Below, in pieces: positions 7,388 through 13,691 of a stretch of 13,804 nucleotides of DNA (its first letter is position 1; the number at the start of each line of letters is the position of its first letter). The translations under genes were made by a program, and so were the position numbers. Source of the stretch: RUG11237 sp045119215 (GTDB lineage Bacteria > Bacillota > Clostridia > Lachnospirales > Lachnospiraceae); assembly GCA_045119215.1 (NCBI GenBank), contig JBGVDD010000060.1:1-13804 (forward strand), read 5' to 3'. Below the pieces are notes generated by a model that saw only the letters and a list, made by a program, of their open reading frames with translations, ran no database searches and was not told the origin of the DNA.

Positions 7388-7900
7388 ATGTATATATTTT
7401 GTTCTAAGGCATTAGCGGATGCTTTAAATATAAAGAAAAATGAATTACAGAAAATGCCGGCCGATGCTCAAATTGATGAATTATATGCCTGGCATGGTCA
7501 TATAACAAAGCTTAATGGAAAGAACACGATTATCCTAATGAATGACAGAACGATGTATTCACTAATTTTCAGAAACAGATTACCAAGGAATGTTGATAAG
7601 TTTGAAGAACTAATCAAAGAAGCTATTCCGTATACCATGGAAGTCGGTGGTTTCAATAACCTTGAAATTGATAAGTATATGTTCGGGGTGGGGGAAATAA
7701 TATTTGCAGAGAAAGCAGATAGGCAAATGACAGGTAATCTTACCAGAATGTTTCTTGATATGGAATACACTTGTGACAGATGGCAGGAAAATGAAAGTGT
7801 TCAGGCGGAACAGGCAGCATTTGAAAATAATGGAATTAGGCGTCAGGGAAAAGAATACGTGAAGCCGTTTGAGCGGATGCTGGATGAACTGGATAATTGA
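7388..7900 (+). CDS. DUF6933-like domain protein
   Basis: This 170-residue protein begins MYIFCSKALADALNI, followed at about 34-62 by WHGHITKLNGKNTIILMNDR and MYSLIFRN. That is the pattern of DUF6933-type proteins (an N-terminal strand, then WHANL...RRK.VLFMND...), whose function is unknown. There is no membrane segment or signal peptide. The C-terminal third is charged, with a polyQ/E-like VQAEQAAFENN stretch. AAGGAG at 7372-7377 lies inside the last codons of the AbiEii remnant, 10 bases before ATG 7388, so the gene would be translated in the wake of that remnant. The family often occurs in mobile and defence contexts as a small stand-alone gene. It appears complete. A long inverted repeat starts at its stop codon. 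Confidence 0.7.
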   Translation: MYIFCSKALADALNIKKNELQKMPADAQIDELYAWHGHITKLNGKNTIILMNDRTMYSLIFRNRLPRNVDKFEELIKEAIPYTMEVGGFNNLEIDKYMFGVGEIIFAEKADRQMTGNLTRMFLDMEYTCDRWQENESVQAEQAAFENNGIRRQGKEYVKPFERMLDELDN

Positions 7901-7927
7901 ACCATCGCAAAATTTGCGATAGTTCAA
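7897..7927. repeat. near-perfect 31-bp inverted repeat at the stop of the DUF6933-like gene
   Basis: TTGAAC (7897-7902) pairs with GTTCAA (7922-7927) and ATCGCAAA (7904-7911) with TTTGCGAT (7913-7920), with a single C/A mismatch between the two blocks. The stop codon lies in the left arm. There is no U-run after the stem in either direction, so it is not a standard intrinsic terminator. It may be a 3'-end stabilising hairpin or a small mobile repeat. Confidence 0.6.
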
Positions 7928-7987
7928 ACTGAAGAGAGTAAAATAGTCGATATAAAATGTGTTAGCTAACTTGCAGAAAATGATTAT

Positions 7988-8017
7988 AAACACACGAAAC
8001 GCACGCGTGTGTTTTTT
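7988..8017 (+). terminator. strong intrinsic terminator
   Basis: AAACACACG (7988-7996) pairs with CGTGTGTTT (8006-8014), giving 9 perfect base pairs with a 9-base loop, and runs directly into a T-tract ending at 8017. It is oriented to stop plus-strand transcription from the pcfB to DUF6933 segment. Confidence 0.75.
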
Positions 8018-8074
8018 ATCATAGGAAAAGAATAGAGTTTATGTTTTTCATGATAGATAAGAGAAAAACAGCAA

Positions 8075-8194
8075 TTAATTACCCCCTACAAAAACTTCAT
8101 AAATTCGTTGATAGCGGTATCCCTTTTTTACTTTGGTAGAATCAGGGATTACGATACCGAGATCGACTAGTTTATTTATAGAATTTGAAAAAAA
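8075..8194 (-). pseudogene. minus-strand remnant of a winged-helix C-terminus (Fic-like or related)
   Basis: Read on the minus strand, 8194 to 8075 is open and encodes SINKLVDLGIVIPDS followed by KKGYRYQRIYEVFVGGN and a stop. The run 'xAINKLVDLGI + basic turn + YxYxxIYxVF' looks like the last helix and wing of a winged-helix domain, as found at the C-terminus of many Fic proteins. There is a TGA in frame just upstream (8195-8197) and no start codon or ribosome binding site, so only about 40 codons survive. Together with the DNA at 8018-8255 this accounts for most of the 355-bp stretch without an intact gene. Family assignment is tentative. Confidence 0.45.
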
Positions 8195-8223
8195 TCACTG
8201 AATTAAAAAAACAGTAATTTTTT
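8188..8223 (-). terminator. bidirectional terminator downstream of the DUF998 gene
   Basis: Seven A followed by TCACTG (8188-8200) pair with CAGTAA plus six T (8212-8223), 11 of 12 positions, loop of 11. The A-tract/T-tract layout works on either strand. On the minus strand it begins 33 bases after the DUF998 stop and ends that operon. Confidence 0.65.
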
Positions 8224-8255
8224 GTGTGTATCGTTTTATGTAAGCAATAACAAAC

Positions 8256-8873
8256 CTATATTTTACCTTTCAAGAGATAAATTCCCAAAACAGCATTAAA
8301 AACAACTGCAGAAAAAGTGCTGAATCTTTCAAATAAACCAAATACCGCTTTTGGCAACAAAGATGTACCAATCGGGCCCATTAGCATAGCCACAAGGCAT
8401 AAAATTGCCCAAATACTAAGCGAATTTATCTGTTCTTTTTGGGCTCCGATTGCTATTAAAATCAGGGACGCCAGTGATAAAACCACAACCAAAACAGTAA
8501 CAATAATATGCATAACATTCTGTGGATTTGATACCGGTGCATCACTTACCCATGGGAAAAGATTATATCCCACATTGCAAATCCATTCCATGGCAGTAAA
8601 AAAATAAACTCCTATTTTTAACACTTTGGATTTGCGCGAGGCAACGCTTACAAATACCGCCATTATGGAAACTAATCCACATGGTCCAAATAAAGCATTT
8701 AGCTGACTTGCAAGCTCTGCAGATGGCGCACCCTCTGCAGATAAATCACTGACTGCCATGCTCAACCAGTCATAGCCCGGATAGGCAAGCGGAGAAAAAA
8801 CCACCATTGCCGTATAAGATAACAAACTTATGATTCCCAATACTCCAAGTTTACGTAATCTTTTTTCAGTCAT
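8256..8873 (-). CDS. DUF998 family integral membrane protein
   Basis: The 205-residue product has six hydrophobic segments: about 10-30, 62-80, 86-106, 121-145, 152-174 and 181-200. The family hallmark PGYDWLSMAVSDLSAEGAPS lies between segments 1 and 2, which identifies DUF998, multi-pass membrane proteins of unknown function. AGGAGG precedes the ATG at 8873 by 7 bases. It lies 86 bp downstream of the TetR gene on the same strand with no obvious promoter in between, so the two are probably co-transcribed and DUF998 is the likely regulated target. An export or membrane-stress role is suggested only by the TetR partnership. Confidence 0.85.
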   Translation of the reverse strand: MTEKRLRKLGVLGIISLLSYTAMVVFSPLAYPGYDWLSMAVSDLSAEGAPSAELASQLNALFGPCGLVSIMAVFVSVASRKSKVLKIGVYFFTAMEWICNVGYNLFPWVSDAPVSNPQNVMHIIVTVLVVVLSLASLILIAIGAQKEQINSLSIWAILCLVAMLMGPIGTSLLPKAVFGLFERFSTFSAVVFNAVLGIYLLKGKI

Positions 8874-8959
8874 ACTATACCTCCTTTTAACTCAAGAAAA
8901 CTCCAGCATTCTTGCCACGGAATATTCGCCAGCTTTGCTGACATTTTCTTTTCAATCAA

Positions 8960-9568
8960 TTAATCATTCATTCCTTTATCAGCCGAATATACTCTGCAAA
9001 ACTCATCTATGTATTGTTCTAAAACGCCGTGTGAACTGTCACTGCCTGAAATACAGTCATCCATCCTGAAATCGAGGATTGCATGTACACCCATGGCGAA
9101 TGAAAGCGCCGCCGCATCGATGTTTTCAAAGTATGCAACCTTTTTTGCCATAATTGCATAGAAGAGCTGCTTTGTAGCCCAAATCATGGTATTAGTCTCA
9201 GCAACCATAATTTCTGCTGCAATAGGATTCAATGTCTTCTCAGAAATAATTACTTTGTAAAACATCTCCATCTGTGGGTCATGGTTCATTTTCTCATAAG
9301 ATAAGACAGTCCCCATCAAGATTTCTTTCAAATCCTTCCCCTCAACATAGCTTCCATAATCAAAATGACCAATCTCCCTATGTTGATTGGCTTGTTTTCG
9401 CAAAAATGTATACATTGTTGAGATAATCTCATCCTTTGAAGAGAAATGGCTGTACAAGGTTGATTTTTTTATACCGGCCTTCTGCGCAATTTGTGACATG
9501 GATACACTTCGAAGTCCGTTCTCGCAAGCAAGTTCGAGCGTAGCCATTATAATTTTTTCTTTATTCAT
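8960..9568 (-). CDS. TetR/AcrR family transcriptional regulator
   Basis: This 202-residue one-component repressor has the TetR helix-turn-helix at about 22-48 (VSMSQIAQKAGIKKSTLYSH then FSSKDEI). A divergent all-helical ligand-binding and dimerisation region (about 60-195) follows. Length and start are typical, and AAGGTGTG precedes ATG 9568. The promoter upstream has a palindromic operator between the -35 and -10 boxes, implying self-repression relieved by an unknown ligand. The next gene downstream on this strand is the DUF998 membrane protein, so an unknown small molecule may control both. The pair looks intact, unlike the fragmentary genes to its left. Confidence 0.9.
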   Translation of the reverse strand: MNKEKIIMATLELACENGLRSVSMSQIAQKAGIKKSTLYSHFSSKDEIISTMYTFLRKQANQHREIGHFDYGSYVEGKDLKEILMGTVLSYEKMNHDPQMEMFYKVIISEKTLNPIAAEIMVAETNTMIWATKQLFYAIMAKKVAYFENIDAAALSFAMGVHAILDFRMDDCISGSDSSHGVLEQYIDEFCRVYSADKGMND

Positions 9569-9590
9569 ATTATCACACCTTTCGGTTGTA

Positions 9591-9620
9591 ATTGTACGAC
9601 CAATCGGTCGGAGCTGTCAA
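9591..9620 (-). promoter_or_regulatory. TetR gene promoter with the operator in its spacer
   Basis: On the minus strand TTGACA (9620-9615) and TACAAT (9596-9591) are separated by 18 bases. That spacer contains CGACCAATCGGTCG (9597-9610), with 5-bp arms CGACC/GGTCG, resembling the GACCG-ATTGGTC palindromes bound by TetR family repressors. A bound dimer would cover both promoter elements, a direct autorepression layout. Confidence 0.75.
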
Positions 9621-9697
9621 ATTCTTTTAACATTTGATTACATAGATTTAAATTTAATAGATATATTAAATTTAGGGTGAAAAATTAGACTATATAA

Positions 9698-9726
9698 TTG
9701 ACATTACTTCGGCTAACCGATATATT
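9698..9726 (+). promoter_or_regulatory. promoter of the XRE/nucleotidyltransferase pair with an inverted repeat in the spacer
   Basis: TTGACA (9698-9703), a 17-base spacer and TATATT (9721-9726) form a near-consensus promoter. The spacer ends with TCGGCTAACCGA (9709-9720), an imperfect palindrome that reaches the -10 box and is the natural site for autorepression by the XRE protein. The leader to the AGGAGGG ribosome binding site (9735-9741) is very short. Confidence 0.7.
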
Positions 9727-9748
9727 ATAATAAAAGGAGGGAAAGCTG

Positions 9749-10330
9749 ATGATTATAAATGACTTACTTGAAAAAGAAAATATGTCAAGATATCGCTTGA
9801 GCAAAGAAAGCGGTGTAGCAATGACTACTATTGCAGATATTTGCAGTGGAAAAGCTGATCTTGATAAATGCGCAGCTGGAACTTTATATAAGATTGCTAA
9901 GGTCCTTGGTGTGACGGTTGATTTCATACTGGAGAATAAATGTGTAGAAAAGGTGGATTATAGATGTTCTTTTGAGACATTTAAGAGTAATATATGCCAC
10001 CATGTAAAAGATATGGGCGACATTGAATTCATCATTGAAACACTTGAGGCTGATGAGATACGAAAACTTTATGAACGCAGTTGGTATAGAGAGGCCTTAT
10101 ATTTGTTGGCAATGATTGATTATCTGTCCAGGATGAATGGTCTTCCTCTTTGCACTAATTATAATGATATTCGTTCCAAGAAACTTGAGAAGCCATATTT
10201 TCCTGCAAGTGTTATAGTATCATATGCAGCGACTGGAGATGAAAGCATAAAAGAAAAGGCATTGGCAAATGCGATACCTGAATTTGTACGATTTAATATC
10301 GTGGAAAGTGAGGTGCGAAATGTCTGCTGA
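9749..10330 (+). CDS. XRE-family HTH regulator, probable antitoxin of the downstream nucleotidyltransferase
   Basis: This 193-residue protein has an N-terminal Cro/C1-type helix-turn-helix (about 1-63; MSRYRLSKESGVAMTTIADI then KIAKVLGVTVDFILEN). A conserved helical C-terminal domain of unknown fold follows (about 70-190; SFETFKSNICHHVKDMGDIE, WYREALYLLAMIDYLSR, FPASVIVSYAA). AGGAGGG at 9735-9741 fixes ATG 9749. Its last 11 bases overlap the nucleotidyltransferase gene, the tight coupling usual in toxin-antitoxin operons. By analogy with such modules it would bind the palindrome in its own promoter and restrain or neutralise the enzyme. The extra C-terminal domain is probably the partner-binding part. 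The regulator call is firm; the antitoxin role is inference. Confidence 0.8.
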   Translation: MIINDLLEKENMSRYRLSKESGVAMTTIADICSGKADLDKCAAGTLYKIAKVLGVTVDFILENKCVEKVDYRCSFETFKSNICHHVKDMGDIEFIIETLEADEIRKLYERSWYREALYLLAMIDYLSRMNGLPLCTNYNDIRSKKLEKPYFPASVIVSYAATGDESIKEKALANAIPEFVRFNIVESEVRNVC

Positions 10331-11072
10331 TAAGCCTTTTACAAAGGAAAACCTGGATAGCTGTCTAAAGGAATTAGCAAAGGAGTTTCGTAAAAAGAAC
10401 GGTACCAGGATGCCTGCTGAGATTATACTTATTGGAGGAGCATCCATACTTATCAATTATGGTTTCAGAGAAATGACTTATGATATGGATGCAATTATCA
10501 AGTCATCAGGGGCAATGAAGGAAGCTATTAACACAGTTGGAGACAGATTGGGACTTCCGGTTGGATGGTTAAACACAGACTTTGTTAACACAAATTCATA
10601 TACACCGAGATTGGCAGAACATTCAAAGTACTATAAGACTTTTTCGAATATACTGCAGATAAGAACAGTATCCGCTGAGTATCTGGTAGCAATGAAACTT
10701 ATGGCAGGTCGTCAATATAAAAATGATTTGTCTGATATAGTAGGGATATTGATTGAACAAGAAGAACGAGATGAGCCATTGAGCTTTGAAAAAATCCAAA
10801 AGGCAGTAGTCGATTTATATGATTCATATGACAAGATACCAGAAGCTTCCAGAACCTTTATAGAGGCTGTATATAAAAAAGAAGACCTGCATGAATTTTA
10901 CAAGCAGTGCAGAGAACTTGAACAGGAGAATAAAGATGTTTTGGTTGGATTTCAGGAGGATTATCCGGGTGTACTTAATGGTGACAATCTTGCTGATATT
11001 TTGAAAGCTGCAAAAGCAAAAAAGAAAGTAAATATATCGAGGACTATAAAACCCCCAACAGCTTTGATATAA
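10320..11072 (+). CDS. nucleotidyltransferase (DUF6036/AbiEii-like), probable toxin
   Basis: This 250-residue protein carries the DNA polymerase beta-type nucleotidyltransferase core: GGAS at 39-42 (ILIGGASILINYG) and the metal-binding pair D55/D57 in MTYDMDAII. A later block YLVAMKLMAGRQYKNDLSDI (121-140) places K126, R131 and D136 as in AbiEii/DUF6036-type enzymes. Such enzymes transfer nucleotides to tRNA, protein or other nucleotides, and several (AbiEii, MenT) act as toxins. The acceptor here is unknown. ATG 10320, with GTGAGGTG just upstream, is preferred over an upstream in-frame start at 10269 inside the XRE gene. The C-terminus is lysine-rich (KAAKAKKKVN). Just 11 bases after the stop begins the damaged WYL gene, so the native 3' flank may have been altered. 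It looks complete. Confidence 0.75.
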   Translation: MSADKPFTKENLDSCLKELAKEFRKKNGTRMPAEIILIGGASILINYGFREMTYDMDAIIKSSGAMKEAINTVGDRLGLPVGWLNTDFVNTNSYTPRLAEHSKYYKTFSNILQIRTVSAEYLVAMKLMAGRQYKNDLSDIVGILIEQEERDEPLSFEKIQKAVVDLYDSYDKIPEASRTFIEAVYKKEDLHEFYKQCRELEQENKDVLVGFQEDYPGVLNGDNLADILKAAKAKKKVNISRTIKPPTALI

Positions 11073-11082
11073 GATTCTATAT

Positions 11083-11955
11083 TTGGCAAAAATATTATTA
11101 GAAAATACAGATGCGAATCACGATATTACATTACAGGAGCTAATTGACAAATTAGCACTTTGTAATGTGACTGCCGAGAGAAAAAGTCTTTATGATGATA
11201 TTGCCCAGCTGGATAATTTCGGAATAAAAATCAAGAAGACGCAGTATGGCAAAACATATCATTATCAGGTAATCAACCGTGACTTTGAACTTGCAGAATT
11301 AAAGCTACTTGTGGACTCAGTTGCATCAGCAAAATTTATAACAGAAAAGAAATCGAATGAGCTAATCAATAAGATAGAGCGACTTGCAAGTAAACAGGAT
11401 GCATCAATGTTACAGCGCCAGGTGTATGTTTCCGGGCGTGTAAAAGCCATGAATAACGATGTAATGGCAAATGTTGATGCAATACATAAGGCCATTTCTA
11501 AGAACTTAAAGATTTCATTCCAGTATTTTCAGTGGAATGTGAAAAAAGAAGCAGATATGATAAAGCATTATCGAGTTGACAAGATGCTGCATATCAAGGT
11601 AGAGACGAAACGCCGCGAAGGAAGAAATAAATTCCGGGAAATTGATATGGCAGCATATGCCAAGAAAATGTTCAACATGTTCGATGGAGAGGAGCAGAAT
11701 GTTGAAATACTTTGCGATAACAGCCTGGCAGGGGTGATGATAGATCGCTTCGGTAAAGAGGTTCGAATGCTTAAGGTTGACGATGAACATTTTAGAGTCC
11801 TTGTAAAAGTAGCAGCAAGTAAACATTTTATTCACTGGATTATGGCGCTGGGGGAAGGCGCAAAGATAATCGGACCAGAGAGTCTTGTAAAAGAAGTACA
11901 GGATGAAATCAGGCGATTAGCTGAACAATACAATAATTTATATCCTTTCCGTTGA
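11083..11955 (+). CDS. WYL-type transcriptional regulator, 5'-clipped and missing the WYL core
   Basis: The frame encodes about 290 residues of a helix-turn-helix plus WYL-domain regulator. The winged helix is at about 13-50 (ITLQELIDKLALCNVTAERK), the FELAELKLLVDSVASAKFIT linker is at about 68-87, and the C-terminal WCX-like region is at about 190-290 (FNMFDGEEQNVEI, ending EQYNNLYPFR). Two defects are visible. First, homology extends upstream of TTG 11083 (KILYLAKILLEN from 11071) to an in-frame TGA at 11065-11067. The natural first residues are therefore gone and no ribosome binding site or ATG remains. Second, QYFQWNVKKE runs directly into ADMIKHYRVDKM, where the family normally has about 35 more residues including the signature W-Y-L strand. 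Full-length relatives are about 320-330 residues. WYL proteins regulate many defence islands, but this one is probably inactive. Confidence 0.7.
   Translation: MAKILLENTDANHDITLQELIDKLALCNVTAERKSLYDDIAQLDNFGIKIKKTQYGKTYHYQVINRDFELAELKLLVDSVASAKFITEKKSNELINKIERLASKQDASMLQRQVYVSGRVKAMNNDVMANVDAIHKAISKNLKISFQYFQWNVKKEADMIKHYRVDKMLHIKVETKRREGRNKFREIDMAAYAKKMFNMFDGEEQNVEILCDNSLAGVMIDRFGKEVRMLKVDDEHFRVLVKVAASKHFIHWIMALGEGAKIIGPESLVKEVQDEIRRLAEQYNNLYPFR
11872..11942 (+). repeat. left copy of a direct repeat of at least 71 bp, in the WYL gene 3' end
   Basis: This segment encodes GPESLVKEVQDEIRRLAEQY and NNL near the end of the WYL gene. It is identical base for base to 13734-13804, the last 71 bases of the window. 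The match starts abruptly: position 11871 is C, against A at 13733. Confidence 0.95.
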
Positions 11956-12134
11956 TCTTTTTAGTTTGAGCGTTATTGAATCAAATTTAGATTTACACAA
12001 TGGTGGGAAAGGAAGCAGTAAGACGACAAATTATAGGGGTAGCAGTTCTTCAAAGGATAGGGTCGGATGTTGTAAGAATATGACAATATAACTCGGATAT
12101 TTGAATAAATATTGCAAAAATTGAGAAAATATTG

Positions 12135-12163
12135 TTGCAAAGAACATCCAAAGGGAATATGAT
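12135..12163 (+). promoter_or_regulatory. candidate promoter of the AAA ATPase gene
   Basis: TTGCAA (12135-12140), 17-base spacer, TATGAT (12158-12163), ending about 40 bases before ATG 12204. The rest of the 248-bp gap after the WYL gene (11956-12134) is AT-rich with AAATATTG repeated (about 12107-12133) and shows no convincing gene. Confidence 0.5.
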
Positions 12164-12203
12164 AGTACTGTAACTCCATTATGATTTAGAAAGGGGCAAG
12201 TAC

Positions 12204-13469
12204 ATGTTAATTCAGTTTACAGTAGAAAATTTTTTATCAATTAGAGATAAGGTGTATTTAAGTCTTGAACCTTCAAAAGATAGTGAGCATCCTGAGAACC
12301 TTATAACCAAGGGTGATTATAATGCTGTTACTTCAGCTGCAATTTATGGAGCAAACGCATCAGGAAAATCAAGCCTTTTTAAAGCAATTACGATTGCTTT
12401 AATAATGTTAAGAAATTCGAACAATATTCAGGTCACTGATAGATTACCAGTTGTTCCTTTTAAATTTGATTCAGAATCAAAGAACAAACCGACATCATTT
12501 GAGTTCACCTTTGTTGCAAGTGATGATAAGAAATATATTTATGGTTTCAGTGCAACTGCTGAGAAGGTTGTTGAAGAATATCTATATTGCTATAACAGTG
12601 CAAAGCCAACACTTATTTTTGATATAAAAGATGGGGAGGAACCAAAATATAATCGTGCATATAAGGTGAAACTAGAAGCTGCTTATCAGATGAACACGCC
12701 TAATAAGTTATTTTTGGCAACTGCTACAACTTGGAATGCAGAATGTACAAAGATTCCATTTGAATGGTTAGCAGAATATATCGATACTTTTACAGAGGTA
12801 ATGGATTTAAGTGGAGTTGCCATTGAAAAATATCGTACGGATGAGAATCGTCGGTATATTGATTTCACCAAAAATTTGCTAAAACAGGCAGATATCAATA
12901 TTAGTAGTATTGAAGTGGATGCAAAAGAAGTGGTAGGTGGAGCAACTCTTCCAATACAGATTATGTTTCAAGGAAAAGTGATTCAGCCAAATGAAGGCAA
13001 GAGATACGACGTAGAGATTACTACAGGTCATACTATTGTGAATGAGGATGGAACGCAAAAGGAATATTCGCTTACGCTTCAGGAAGAGTCACTTGGAACA
13101 CAACTTTTATTCTTCTACGGTCCGCTTTTAAAGGATTCATTCGAAAGAGGAAAGACATTGATTTTGGATGAGATTGATAAGAGTATGCATCCAAGTCTTG
13201 TAAAATTTATCATGAATCTTTTTCGTGATCCAGATATTAACAATGCAGGAGCACAGTTGATCGTAACAACGCATGAGACAGGAATCTTGACTTTAGATAT
13301 GTTTAGGCGAGACCAGATTTACTTTACTGAGAAAGATTCAAAAACTGGTGTAACAGACTTGTATTCTCTTGATGAGTTCTCTGTTCGAAAGACTGAAAAT
13401 ATTGAAAAGGGCTATTTAATGGGAAGATATGGAGCAATCCCATTCCTCCAAAATGAGGAGGTGCTGTAA
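12204..13469 (+). CDS. AAA family ATPase, RloA/COG1106 type
   Basis: This 421-residue ABC/SMC-like ATPase starts MLIQFTVENFLSI, the typical opening of this family. It carries Walker A GANASGKSS (49-57), a signature-like segment EESLGTQ (294-300), Walker B TLILDEID (318-325), an H-loop histidine in TTHET (355-359) and the conserved end KGYLMGRYGAIP. The family (COG1106, OLD-related; RloA when beside RloB) acts in phage defence and abortive infection, usually with an RloB-type nuclease-like partner. AAAGGGG at 12190-12196 precedes ATG 12204, and a promoter lies at 12135-12163. The gene appears complete. Its stop is immediately followed by the ATG of a 53-residue ORF that occupies the place of the partner. 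Without a full partner the system may be inactive. Confidence 0.9.
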   Translation: MLIQFTVENFLSIRDKVYLSLEPSKDSEHPENLITKGDYNAVTSAAIYGANASGKSSLFKAITIALIMLRNSNNIQVTDRLPVVPFKFDSESKNKPTSFEFTFVASDDKKYIYGFSATAEKVVEEYLYCYNSAKPTLIFDIKDGEEPKYNRAYKVKLEAAYQMNTPNKLFLATATTWNAECTKIPFEWLAEYIDTFTEVMDLSGVAIEKYRTDENRRYIDFTKNLLKQADINISSIEVDAKEVVGGATLPIQIMFQGKVIQPNEGKRYDVEITTGHTIVNEDGTQKEYSLTLQEESLGTQLLFFYGPLLKDSFERGKTLILDEIDKSMHPSLVKFIMNLFRDPDINNAGAQLIVTTHETGILTLDMFRRDQIYFTEKDSKTGVTDLYSLDEFSVRKTENIEKGYLMGRYGAIPFLQNEEVL

Positions 13470-13631
13470 ATGGCTGAAAGAAATTTTCAGAAGAAAAAAC
13501 GAAATGATGTAAAGAAGCATATAGAACAGTTAAAGAGATATTATGAAACTATTGGAATTGCCTGGGGTGATGCCGAATGCAATCCTATGACCGATGTTGT
13601 GGAAGTGCTAGAGGAACTAGAGGTCCTTTAA
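13470..13631 (+). CDS. 53-residue ORF in the position of the RloB partner, probably a truncated or chimeric gene
   Basis: ATG 13470 touches the ATPase stop (TAAATG), and AGGAGG at 13456-13461 lies 8 bases upstream, so it is translationally coupled. The first 13 residues (MAERNFQKKKRND) are basic, like the start of RloB proteins, which are normally about 200 residues with a TOPRIM-like nuclease fold. The remainder (HIEQLKRYYETIGIAWGDAE then a run of V/E/L residues ending EVLEELEVL) shows no nuclease motif. Either an RloB gene was deleted and its 5' end joined to something else, or this is a real small regulatory partner. I do not recognise the second part. Confidence 0.5.
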   Translation: MAERNFQKKKRNDVKKHIEQLKRYYETIGIAWGDAECNPMTDVVEVLEELEVL

Positions 13632-13644
13632 TAATACTCCAATA

Positions 13645-13675
13645 GCTTTGATACAATTTGGTTAGTTATCAAAGC
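13645..13675 (+). other. perfect 9-bp stem-loop after the 53-residue ORF
   Basis: GCTTTGATA (13645-13653) pairs perfectly with TATCAAAGC (13667-13675), loop of 13. It is followed by ATGTTGGGGGATTTTT, so the T-run comes 10 or more bases late. It could be a weak terminator for the ATPase operon or a structure in the leader of the next ORF at 13692. Confidence 0.45.
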
Positions 13676-13691
13676 ATGTTGGGGGATTTTT

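Noticed and set aside
8830..9069. A plus-strand open frame spanning the gap between the DUF998 and TetR genes.
   Set aside because: It has no ribosome binding site, and most of it is antisense to the two supported genes.
12000..12083. A 27-codon open frame (MVGKEAVRRQIIGVAVLQRI...) upstream of the ATPase gene.
   Set aside because: It has no ribosome binding site and no family resemblance, and its length is expected by chance.
11055..13656. An 18-base near-repeat CCAAYAGCTTTGATAYAA at 11055-11072 and 13639-13656, lying close to both rearranged ends.
   Set aside because: Only 16 of 18 bases match. In an AT-rich window of this size one or two such pairs are expected by chance, so it is not evidence for an attachment site.
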